Source of the DNA: Gymnopus androsaceus JB14
Lineage: Eukaryota; Basidiomycota; Agaricomycetes; Agaricales; Omphalotaceae
Assembly: GCA_009733575.1 (NCBI GenBank)
Contig: ML769432.1
Span: 62,001-126,000 of the forward strand
Direction: 5' to 3'
Length of the DNA: 64,000 bases
The notes beneath the pieces are model-generated. The model worked only from the letters and a program-made list of their open reading frames with translations. It was not told the DNA's origin and searched no databases. The position numbers and the translations under genes were made by a program. Positions 43,896 through 54,110 of this stretch are shown piece after piece. Position 1 is the first letter of the stretch; the number at the start of each line of letters is the position of its first letter.

Positions 43896-45756
43896 ATGGC
43901 AGGCACTGCATGGGGCGAGGGAGATACTTTGGCGAGTCTGACGTTGCGTGGGGTTCCAAACCCGGCGACCGCGTCACCCGATGAAATTTCTGCCTTAACG
44001 TGCGCCTTATTTTCTCTTTCGGACGGAGATTCGTAGCTGACTTTATACAGTGATGTCCCTCTGGTGAGCTCAAATATTATTCCAAGACGAGTAGCCTAAC
44101 AAAGAAATGTTCAGCTGTGGGCTATATGATGAGCTACTTGCTTACAAGGCATTCTGTCCATTCAAGTCTGTATGTTGATTCCGCTGTCGAGACTTGATTG
44201 CTTATTGTCATATGCTCACTCTGCATACCTTGTCCTAGTCCTATATTACCGTTCATTCATCGAAAGGACCCCCGTTACATTCAAGTTACAGGTAAATAAC
44301 TGCTCTTGGCTTTGCTTTCCAAAGTTTTCACGCAGTTCTCATTTCGTTTCTATCAGTATTCTTCTGTTTCTTTGTCGAGTGTTTATCTACTGCCCTCGCC
44401 ACCATGTTCGCTATATCGAGTATTATCTCTGTGGGAGATCTTTCTTTTTCTGGTAGTTTGTTAGGGTATAGGAGCGTGGCTGTTTTGTGCGGTTTAGGTA
44501 CGTGAAGATGATTTACTGAGATTTGTCACTGTCTGACTGACAAAATTTATGTAGCCTCTTCATTGGTCCATGCTTCTTACTCCTGGCGCATTCACATCCT
44601 TGGCGGAAGCTGGATAATAATCATTGCTGTCATGGTGCTATCGTTCGTTCAATGTGTGATGGTTTCCATATCGGGGTTCGGAGACTTCGGGGTGCGTTTC
44701 CTTTATTGCGAGCGCTTGTGATACCTCTTTTCTCATTGCTCGCGTAGTTGAAACCAGCAAGCTCTTCCCTAACGGCTTTCGGTGGATCCCTCGCCATCAA
44801 CGTAGTAAGTTTCTCGATGATTCACATTCAGAATACATACCAATCTTCTTGCAGTTATGGTTATCTGGAAGTGCTATCTGTGACATTATCATTGCTTTGA
44901 CTCTTCTCTATCTGGTAAACACGCCGTGTTTCTCGTTGTGTTTTTGTACATCTCTTACAAACTTGTTTACAGCTCAACTACTGGCATGCGACGGACCGTC
45001 TAATAACAGACCAGCTGGCGACCAGAGTGGAGAGGGTGATCGCTATTGCGGTTGACACTGGAATGATCACAGCAATCAGTGCTTCCGTCGAGTTGTTCGT
45101 ATTTCTCGCTCTCCGAGATACTTTAGTTCCCCTCATTCTGTAAGCCTTCGCACTGGTGTTTGGAATCATCTTAACGGTTCATCATTAGGTTCTTTACGCT
45201 ACCAAAGCTGTAAGTGTCACCTCTTTCACTTTAAATACTGCCTGGTTAATCCATGCATGATGATAGGTATGCGAATAGCCTCATGGCAACTCTCAATAGC
45301 CGCTCGACTGTTCCCGGACGAAAGTTTCGGGAAAGTAACGACACTGAGAAGGATTTGTCGTTGCCTGCACAAACCAAATCCCTCAAGGATGTCGTTTCCC
45401 ATCGACTTGGCATGAAGCGAAAGACCTCGCAAACTACATCTAGTACCCGTACTACCGACATCGAAATCAACATACAAGAACCGACGCCTAGGTCCAGTGT
45501 CGGTGTAGGTTCGATTTTTAATATCAAGAGGCATTCAGTAAACTCAGTGATGTATGCGAAATCCACTCTCAAACGGAACTCGATAATGGGTTCAAGACGC
45601 CAACACCGCGATGTGACGTTAGGCTCGGAGCCTAACGCACAAAATATCACAGTGAGATTTTATGCGGAGACTAGAGTTACAACTTCAAGGCTGACTGAAG
45701 CAAACAGGCAACATATACCACGGTTATCCATTCTAGTTCTTATGATGAGAACATAG
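43896..45756 (+). CDS. DUF6534 multi-pass membrane protein, copy 2
   Basis: Tandem paralogue, 2.5 kb downstream of copy 1. MAGTAWGEGDTLASLTLRGV, then PNPATASPDEISALT to a GTGCGC donor near 43999; a tiny exon DVPL; GYMMSYLLTRHSVHSS; YYRSFIERTPVTFKLQ; SSLVHASYSWRIHILGGSW; LWLSGSAICDIIIALTLLYL; TDQLATRVERVIAIAVDTGM; SVELFVFLALRDTLVPLI; two very short exons; and YANSLMATLNSRSTVPGRKF with a long Ser/Thr/Arg-rich cytosolic tail to 45756. Better preserved than copy 1, but the exon after the acceptor near 44114 is one base short compared with copy 1. Predicted seven helices; function unknown. Duplication includes about 0.5 kb of upstream sequence. Confidence 0.75.
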
Positions 45757-45989
45757 TTTGAATCTATGCGGTTAGATACAGATTCAAGGTTGCTTCAATT
45801 GATATTCGAGTATGGTCATCTAAATTATGTCGGGAATGTAGCATATATGAGGGGAAGCTATGGATACAATAAATATGACGTGTAGGGTAATTGTGCGGTC
45901 CATTCTTCATCATTTAGTTCATCGTAACCTCCGCGAACGGACGAAACTGAGGCAGGTAATAGCACCGGATATGGAGAGGTGCTCGGGTT

Positions 45990-46295
45990 TTAGATGCAAC
46001 ACGGGATAATAAAACAGCATCCACCGTCCTGTCAATGTATTGTCAGTATCACCAGCAAAAAAAATCAGTCGTGTACTTGAGTACTTACAGGACACGGTAT
46101 ACAGCCTCCTCTCAGTCTCTGCACTTGCTCTTTATCTCTTTGTTCTCGCTCCTCGACACTCATGAACGACATTCCTTGCGTCACCGTAGGCTGCTGCGCC
46201 ACATTAGTGGTAGCGGACGACGCTTTGTTCGATATGCGCGCATTGGGTGGGTACGCTGGGGTGGAGGAAGTGGAGGTGAAAGTGGACGAAGGCAT
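45990..46295 (-). CDS. small protein with cysteine-rich C-terminal tail
   Basis: Two exons, 46295-46089 and 46028-45990, separated by a 60-nt GTAAGT...CAG intron, give 81 residues. The N-terminus is Ser/Thr-rich and polar (MPSSTFTSTSS). The middle is a charged helix (SVEEREQRDKEQVQRLRGG). The C-terminal 20 residues are GCIPCPDGGCCFIIPCCI, with six cysteines in two pairs and one CxxC. There is no signal peptide. I recall similar small fungal proteins with this ending, but no function. The cysteine-hydrophobic tail could be palmitoylated or membrane-attached, which is inference. Divergent from the gene at 46703, with about 400 bp shared upstream DNA. Confidence 0.7.
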
Positions 46296-46702
46296 GATTA
46301 ATTGGAGTGAAGTATTGTAAGATGAGGCAGTTTTATACTGCGGTAGGCGAATGACGTCGTGTGGCGCAGTAAATGTGACTTCATATCGCATGCATGTCGA
46401 CTCCACGTAGTAGTGCATCGATGCACAAATTCGAAATAAGACACTTAAACAGGACGGCTAGCCTATAGCCCAGTTCTGCCCAGTTCCCCCAAAATAACTT
46501 ACTTCTTTGAGTATCAGTGTATCACATCATGATCAGAGGTACTGAGCTAATCGAGATTGAAGCGCCCATTGCGTCATCCCTTTCTTATCTCTTCCATCGT
46601 CACTCTGAGTCTAACTTGAACAGGTTCCTCCCGTCCGTGGAACTTATAAACTTGTTGATACTAGAATCCATTCCACATCGATATCTTCCTAAATCTGCAA
46701 CT

Positions 46703-47734
46703 ATGGCCCCCAAAGAATACTCCCTTCGAATTCAGAAAGGTATCTCCTTTACTATGCTTTCTCTTATTTCATTTCCTAATCCTTTTGCTTTCTCCCTCTT
46801 AGGCATAACTGGTGGCTTCGCACCCCCAACGCCCTCCTACATCGCCACTATTACTCGCCCCCTCAATTCCTCCTCGCTCAACATCGAACACGCATCGAGA
46901 CAAGATGGGACTGCCAATCTAGGCAGTTTCGCGCCCAAGACGTTGGGGAATGACGCTGAAGTCAACCAAGCTTCCGCTGAGAAACTCATCGATGAGCTTC
47001 ATGACATTCTTAAATCGTTGCCGACTGAGCAGCCTCCTGGTAGCGAGGATATCTACGGATTGGATACAAGTATATTTTGGGGAAGTGACGATTTGACTTG
47101 GGTTAATGGTGGGATGGGCGGAGGGGGAGGGGTTACTGGACAACCTGGGTGAGTACCGATGCCTATGGTAGCCTTGATGGCTTGTTTTCTGTTCGCTTCC
47201 GTTGCTTGTCCGCTCAATGAGCGACATCGTTCTCAACGCTCATTCGTGCACTTTCACTTCTCAGAGCTCGATTGGTTGAATAGCATTACGAGGACATTCT
47301 CACTCTACATTCTATCTATGCTATCGAAACACTAGCTTATCTTTCGTTTGTACCTAGATCAAGCACCGTCCAGCCAACCACTGAGCAAAAGGCCCAGTTC
47401 AAGCGCGCAGTGGAGATTGTACAGGATTTAGTTGGGGAGGCAAGTGAATGGATGATTGTGTCGGGCCAAGGAGGAGTGGACGGAACTAGGGGAGGGTATG
47501 GAGGTGATTTAATGCTCAATATTGGTGAACGGGAGCAGATTGTGAGCAGGATGAATAATGGACATGGTCCATATTCTCATATTTTTCTAGTATTGAATAA
47601 TCCAGTAAGTATCTAGTGTACAGCGTATGTATTCTGTCGATTTATCTGTGTACTACATGTTTATTTCTCTTTTCGACCGATTGCAGGTGATATTCAAGTT
47701 AATTCATATTGTAAATGATTCTACGTGCCATTGA
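46703..47734 (+). CDS. conserved fungal protein of unknown function (GGFAPPTPS motif)
   Basis: Four exons, 46703-46739, 46803-47148, 47358-47604 and 47687-47734, total 678 nt and give 225 residues with all phases consistent. MAPKEYSLRIQKG joins ITGGFAPPTPSYIATI across the first intron; then IYGLDTSIFWGSDDLTWVNG, a glycine-rich loop, and EQKAQFKRAVEIVQDLVGEA leading to a C-terminal FLVLNNPVIFKLIH. The GGFxPPTPS motif and the 'Y..D..I.WGSDDL' motif recur in fungal proteins as I remember them, without known function. No signal peptide or membrane helix is visible, so probably cytosolic or nuclear. Confidence 0.75.
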
Positions 47735-47894
47735 TCTGCTTAACCTTCGACGATTCCAGAAATAAATATCTGGACCTTTGCAACTCGTGCGGAGTGTAGC
47801 AACCAAACTAGTCAAAGTAGATCCTGCACTACGAAATTGCTACGAAACAAAATTCACAGGCATACTGTATATCCTGCGCAAAACCTATATCACT

Positions 47895-49574
47895 TCAAGA
47901 ACAAGTATAATGAGATACTCCCTTCACAATGAGCATAAACCCTGCCTTCTCCAGACGGCTTATAGGTTCGTATATTTCCGCAACTTCTCCGAGCAAGGCG
48001 GGCGTACGATCCCGAGATTCCAATACAAGAGACCGCAATGGGTCTATCCCTATCCTATGCGCATCTGCTTTGGATATGCATCGCGATTGGATCATATCCA
48101 CAAATCCCGAATCGTCGAAAACCTTCCCTGCGTAGCTCAAAGCAAGATAGCGGAGTTTTGGTAAGAGGACTGGAGTTGGAGGGAGGGTGTTCGGGGTGAT
48201 TCATAGACTTTGAATGAGAGCTGGGGTTATAGTTGTGGAAGAGTCCATGTCCCAGTTGAAGCGACTATCCTCGACAATGAGTGAGGTCAAGGACGGTATC
48301 CGTCTGAAGACGGCGATAAGATCGTTGTCGGTTATCTGGAAACCTCGCACTGAAAGGTCGTTCAAGGCGCACGAGGATTGGATTAGGAAAGATTCCAGAG
48401 TACGCAACGGCCAGGTACATGATGTCGAATAATCCTCAGGCATTTCCAATGTTAAAGAGGTCAAAGAAGGGCAAATGCAGCATGACAGGACAATGTTTAA
48501 CCAGCCTGAGTCCAACCTTCTCTCTAAAAAGATGATGAATAATGATTTAAGACTTTGGAATGCTCTCGGGGGATGAAAATGTGGAGTATACCAGACTAGC
48601 TGAAATCGAATGGAGGCGAGATTCGGACAACGATCCATGACCTCGTCGAGCCTCTCTGCACTAGTAACAGCAACAGATGTGAGCTGCGACCACGGAAAAT
48701 TCGATGTTAGTTCAATGGCATCGTGAGCGACCTCAAGACATCTGAGATTGGGAGCTTGCCCAAATACCTCCAATGCTGCTCTGTCGCATAGTTTAAATGC
48801 GAGCTCCCTTAAACTGGGAAAATCACGGACGTTGTCGGGGATGGAGAAGATCTCGCGACGAAAGAGATTGCTCCCAATAAACGTCAAATGATGCCAACGT
48901 TGTGAGGTTTTCCCCAGAAGAGATAACGCTGAATGAGGAACTGACCCCGCAGAGTAATATTTGGCCATATCAATTCTTAGCCTAAGCAAAGAAGTATGAG
49001 ACCGGTCGATGTAAAGCTTGACCATTGTGAAGAAAGATGCTTTGATGTCCTCCATAATGTGAACAGCCGCTAGGACCAACGTCATCCGTGACCAAAGGGC
49101 AGAGTGCGAAAGAGTAATTTGGCGCCATCCAGAGCATATACTGCTGAGCACCAAGGCGGGCATAGCCGTTAGGCCATGCTCACCATCTGGCCACAAATCA
49201 CTGAACCTCTTTCGTTCTTCTCGCAACAGATTGTCCTGGGAGACGAGGTCGAAAACGGACATTAGAACCTCGTTGGGAAGCTTTTGAATCGGAGATGGAG
49301 AAAGCAGACACCGAAATTTCGACTCGCACTCCTTCAACTGTCGCTGCCGAGACGAAAGAGCTTCAATTTGCAGCTGTAGGCGGACAATTTCGGATGCACA
49401 ATCCTGGTGCTCTGCGTCAAGGAGAGAGATCGTTTCCTCGATCTCTGTGCATGCAGCAGGATCATAATCCGAGAATATTCTCCTTCGAATAAAGTCAGAT
49501 TGCAAATCAAGACGCGGTGTAAAGTTGCTGGTGCCACAAGTTGGGCACTTCGAGCCTGCCAATTCTGCAGCCAT
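47895..49574 (-). pseudogene. F-box/leucine-rich protein gene, copy 1, with premature stop
   Basis: ATG at 49574 (MAAELAGSKCPTCGTSNFTP) opens an intronless frame. It has an N-terminal coiled coil with SRQRQLKECESKF, an F-box-like motif (IQKLPNEVLMSVFDLVSQDN), and a leucine-rich-repeat-like C-terminus (PSLTSLTLEMPED, PSLTSLIVEDSRF). The F-box would dock onto Skp1 in an SCF ubiquitin ligase, with the repeats choosing targets. A TGA at 48201-48203 ends the protein at 457 residues, but the same frame stays open for about 100 more residues (LLPKLRYLALSYAGK) to 47895. Copy 2 has TGT at this site, so the stop is a point mutation. The truncated protein might still work. Confidence 0.7.
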
Positions 49575-49872
49575 TTCATGCGTATAAACGAGTGTTATAT
49601 GGGGAGCTAGCAAGATAATATAAGCCACTGGAACTTCCCCGAGCGAGAAATTGCACGTACCTAGGTGCTCGTGGACGCGGATTAAGATCGGGCGCTTATG
49701 ATAGTCTACGCGCCATTGATCTGCCAAACTTCTGATTACAGAACTAAAAGTATACAAATATACTAGCTATAGGAGCATTTTTACAATGTTAGGAGCATTT
49801 ACAATGTGTGGAGTATAACAGTCAGACTAGTTAAGACAGACGCTACACTACGAAATTGCCTACAGCACCACC

Positions 49873-51510
49873 TCAAGAACAAGTATTATGAAACACTCCC
49901 TTCACAATGAGCATAAACCCTGCCTTCTCCAGACGGCTTATAGGTTCGTATATTTCCGCAACTTCTCCGAGCAAGGCGGGCGTACGATCCCAAGATGCCA
50001 ACACAAGAGACCGCAATGGGTCTATCTCTATCCTATGCGCATCTGCTTTGGATATACATCGCGATTGGATCATGTCCACAAATCCTGAATCGTCGAAAAA
50101 CTTCCCTGTGTAGGTCAAAGCAAGATGGCGGAGTTTTGGTAAGAGGATTGGAGTAGAGAATGGAGGGAAAGAGTTCCGGGTGATACAAAGACTTTGAATG
50201 AGAAGCCGAGGTTATAGCCTTGGAAGAGGCAATGTCCGAGTAGACGCGCCTATCCTCGACAATGAGTGAGGTCAAGGAGGGTATCCGTCTGAAGACGGCG
50301 ATAAGATCATCGTCGGATATCAAGAAACCTCGCATTGAAAGGTCGGTCAAGGTGCACGAGGAATGGATTAGGAAAGATTCCAGAGTACGCAACGGCCAGA
50401 CATATTCGGATATCGAATAATCCTCAAGCATTTCCAATGTTAAAGAGGTCAAAGAAGGGCAAATGCAGCATGACAGGACAATGTCTAACCAGGCTACGTC
50501 CGAACTTCCCTCTAAAAGGATAATGGATAATGATTTAAGACTTTGGAATGCTCTCGGGGGATGAGAATGTGGAGTATACCAGACTAGCTGAAATCGGATG
50601 GAGGCGAGATTCGGACAACGATCCATAATCCCGTCGAGCCTTGTCTCTTCACCAACAGCAACAGATGTGAGCCGTGGCCACGGAAATTTCGATGTTAGTT
50701 CAATGGGACCGTCAGTGACCTCAAGACATCTGAGATTGGGAGCTTGCCCAAATACCTCCAATGTTGCTCTGTCGCATAGTTCAAATTCAAGCCCCTTTAA
50801 ACTGGGAAAGTCATGGACATTGTCGGGGATAGAGAAGATCTCGCGACGAAAGAAATTCCACCCAATAAACGTCAAATGATGCCAACGCTGTGTGGTTTGC
50901 CCCAGAAGAGACAACGCAGGATGAGGAACTGACTCGTCAGGGTCAAAGTCTTCGATCATGTCAATTCTTAGCCTAAGCAAAGAAGTACGAGACCGGTCGA
51001 TGTAAAGCTTGACCATTGTGAAGAAAGATGCTTTGATGTCCTCTATAATGTCGTCAGAGCTAGGACCAACGTCATCCGTGACCAAAGAGCAGAGTGCGAA
51101 AGAGTAATTTGGCGCCATCCGAGAGCATATACTGCTGAGCACCAAGGCGGGCATAGCCGTTAGGCCATGACCATCTGGCCACAATTTCGAACCGAAACTC
51201 GACCCTCGATCTTCTCGTAACAGATTGTCCTGAGAAACGAGGTTGAAAATGGACATGAGTATCTCATTGGGAAGCTTTTGAGTTGGAGACAGAGAGAGCA
51301 GAGACCGCTGAAGGCTGAGCTCGTACTCCTTCAGCTGTCGCTGTCGGGATGGAAGGACGGTCATCGGATGTACAATCCTGGTATGAAAGCGTTTCCTCGA
51401 TCTCTGTGCATGCAGCAAGATCATAATCCGAGCACATTCTGCTTTGAATAGCGTCAGATTGTAAATCAAGACTGGAGCTATTATGTGCGTACTATATGCG
51501 CGAAGCAATG
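49873..51510 (-). pseudogene. F-box/leucine-rich protein gene, copy 2, frameshifted
   Basis: Tandem copy of the gene at 47895, offset by 1978 bp. It keeps the F-box-like PTQKLPNEILMSIFNLVSQD and the repeats (PSLTSLTLEMLEDY), but the N-terminal coding frame is shifted, part of the coiled coil is deleted, a pair of compensating indels lies near 51060-51120, and the C-terminus switches frame near 50190 (the conserved tail LLPKLRHLALTYTGKFFDD is in a different frame). Probably a pseudogene. Confidence 0.7.
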
Positions 51511-51674
51511 GAGTAACGGAAAAGAAATATGTTCCTATTCTCAAGCGCTCAAAGCCAACTCAAAAGCCTCACACTTCGAATCCAAATTACTTATTCAGCG
51601 TACAAGTAGATACAGTAAACAGTCCGAGCCATTACAATAATGCAGTCCGTTCTCCTTCCGAGTTATCGACTATC

Positions 51675-53275
51675 TTACATCTTCGAACCCTCCTTCTCCA
51701 TGAAATGCTTTTCCTTCTCCATCTGCTTCTTCTCCGCAATGTAATGCTGTCGCTTTTCCAAATCTATGAACACGCACATCAGCCGGTCATACATATCCTC
51801 CAAAAATCTACTCACCGAAAGCCCACATCGCCGCACCTACCCTATTCGAAATAGTAAATGCCAACCCAATGATGGGGATGCCTTCAAGGAGGGCGGCGGT
51901 GAATCCGAATGCTACCAAATACCAAATCGACATTAGTATTCGATTTGAACAACGAATTTGTATGATCATATAAGATGAATGAATGGCAGGAATGGTAGAC
52001 GAAGGAAAGATATAACCACAATGGCCTCGGATGAACGGGGTATGGTATAGAACGATGAAGTGAACGAAGACCTAGGTCTCACCTCGATAATCCCACTTGT
52101 GTTCCTCCATGAACGCAGCTACCTGCGGCGGGGTCATTTTCTTGGCTTCGAAATACTGCATAGAATGGGTCAGTATGAGCTAAGAGAGATACGAAGAAAG
52201 ATAGATAAAACGGGGTGCATGTACGAGTGGAACGCGACTAAAGCAAGGACTTGGCCATGGACTCAGAAAAAAGACCAGTAGCAGACCAAGACGAGAGGGA
52301 ATGAAGAAGAGCACAGTAGAACACGTACCCGACGATGCAGCATCCTGGAGGTAGCCATGCCCTTGAACCACGCCGAGATCAGGATCCCAACGATAGGATA
52401 AAAGTTGAACGGGAGTAGAAGCACTGTAAACATTGCACCAGCGAATTAGCGAAACAACAAACTCGGCACACAACAACTCACCGCTCCTAAGCACAGACAA
52501 AACCAAACTATCATACCACCTCGCAGGATGCACCTCGAGCTTTCGCTTTGAATGCTGCGATTCGCCCTCAGCCTCGAGCTCAGACTCTTCAACATAAGGC
52601 TGCCAAAATGATTCTCCTTTTCCGCGTGAAAGGACAGTTTGGTTCCAAGCACGGTCGCGCGCGATACGGATGTTGCGAGTTGAGAAAGAAGCGGAGGATG
52701 ATAGTGGCTTGTTGGGACAGGAGGAGAATGGCTGCATCTGTAGAGGACAACAGCGTTCAGTTCCACGAGTTGGAGTGACGGAAGTGCACGCACAAGTATG
52801 GACATTAAAAGGCATGGGATACCCAAACATGGTATCGGTCGCGAGACCAGTAACTCGGGGCGAACTATGCATGCCGAATCGTCAGTAGCATTCTCAACAT
52901 TATAATCCAATAACGCACTTTGCAAGGAAAATCTCAATAACCTTCTTTTGAATCCCAAACGTGAAGAAAGCCTATCCAGTAAACGCATCTGAGACTCAGC
53001 ACATTCTCAACTTTGAAACCAGCCCTCACCCAAACCAAACCAACGCCTAGACCTCTAACCGTCCCATGCTGGCACTTTTGCCACGCAGGAACGTACAGGT
53101 TACGATCTGTGCATAGTCGATAGACGCCAACAAGAACATAAGAAGGCGGGAATTGAAGTCGGTGAGTCGAGCGCTTGAGGTGTTCGGGGACGCTGTCTAA
53201 GGAGTATTTGCTTGTACTGCTGGATTTCAGGAGTAGCTCGTTCTGAGCCTCGGGGCCGTCTGCTATGACCGACAT
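51675..53275 (-). CDS. EI24/RRT8-like multi-pass membrane protein, one frameshift
   Basis: ATG at 53275 (MSVIADGPEAQNELLL) to TAA at 51675, with about seven exons. Blocks in order: PSYVLVGVYRLCTDRNLYVP and AWQKCQHGTVRGLGVGLVW; FFTFGIQKKVIEIFLAK; SPRVTGLATDTMFGYPMPFN; ILLLSQQATIILRFFL; RNIRIARDRAWNQTVLSRGK; LLLPFNFYPIVGILISAWFK with GMATSRMLHRR; YFEAKKMTPPQVAAFMEEHK; FGFTAALLEGIPIIGLAFTI; and DLEKRQHYIAEKKQ. This matches fungal proteins related to yeast RRT8/LDS (EI24 superfamily), linked there to lipid droplets and the spore wall. The frame slips by one base between RFFL and TRNIRI (about 52645). Function in this organism unknown. Confidence 0.75.
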
Positions 53276-53524
53276 TTGTGGTGGTAGTGGTTTGAGGAGC
53301 GCACGGGCGCTTTTTTTTTGACTCTGAATCGAGCAACGTGCTTTCGAATGCTGAAATCGGTTCGAATCGATTGTGCACTAAATTTAACGTGGATGCTCTG
53401 CTCTCTGCTCATGCATCTAAGTTTACAACAAATCTAGTGCTCAAGTCGTCTTGATTCACTCTGAGCAATCAGTACAACAAGTAGTTTTACGGAGAGAAAA
53501 AAGCAATCGACAGGGATGAATAAT

Positions 53525-53614
53525 TCCAATGCGGGGAATCGAACCCCGGGCTGCTGTGATTAGAACATGGAAAGACATGAAAGACAGCAATGTTAGCCAC
53601 TACACCACATTGGA
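53525..53614 (-). tRNA. tRNA-Glu (UUC) with anticodon-loop intron
   Basis: The 90-nt gene folds as a cloverleaf. The acceptor stem is TCCAATG with CATTGGA. The D arm is GTGT/ACAT. The anticodon stem is GCTGT/ACAGC with loop CTTTCA-intron-C, giving anticodon TTC. The T arm is CGGGG TTCGATT CCCCG. The intron, about 19 nt, follows position 37, the canonical place for nuclear tRNA introns. The body resembles yeast tRNA-Glu. A 32-nt copy of its 5' half occurs at 57439. Confidence 0.93.
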
Positions 53615-54110
53615 TTATTAAGTTAGGAAAATTACTTGCTATCAGATTCAGGATTCTCGTCCCCTACAATGCTACCTAGCATCATTAAGAAGCATCCACA
53701 ACGTAGAGAATGGCTTGTTCGCTATATAGTCTCGTGAATCCAGGCCCAATGATGCATATGCATGTAGATGTTTGCTCATTCATTTTCGAGACGATTGTAA
53801 GTCTGCACCTAGGGACTAAATAGTGTATTTCTCCACTGCAATGGCTCAGGAAAGCACCGAGCTTGAAAGTTCAAGTTCCTGCGAGCTGTGGACCTGGAAG
53901 ATGTAGTAGCTACTATGAGCTTACTAAAGCACAATCTTCTTTGCACCGACGTCATGGATGGGTGGGGACGAGGTACAAAGTGATTGAGAGTACATGCTTT
54001 ATTTTCCATAGGCAATGCCGATTTCAATGAAAAACATCACCATGGTATTCAATTTGTACAACAATCTCATAAAATTCATAGTGAATATTTCTCCTAGTAC
54101 AAATTGGATG

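Noticed and set aside
49755..49757. TTG as start of F-box copy 1
   Set aside because: The in-frame ATG at 49574 starts the conserved MAAELAGSKCPTCG segment.
53561..53580. tRNA-Lys (CTT) reading of the tRNA
   Set aside because: That register needs a weaker anticodon stem; GCTGT/ACAGC is perfect and gives TTC (Glu), in line with the body sequence.
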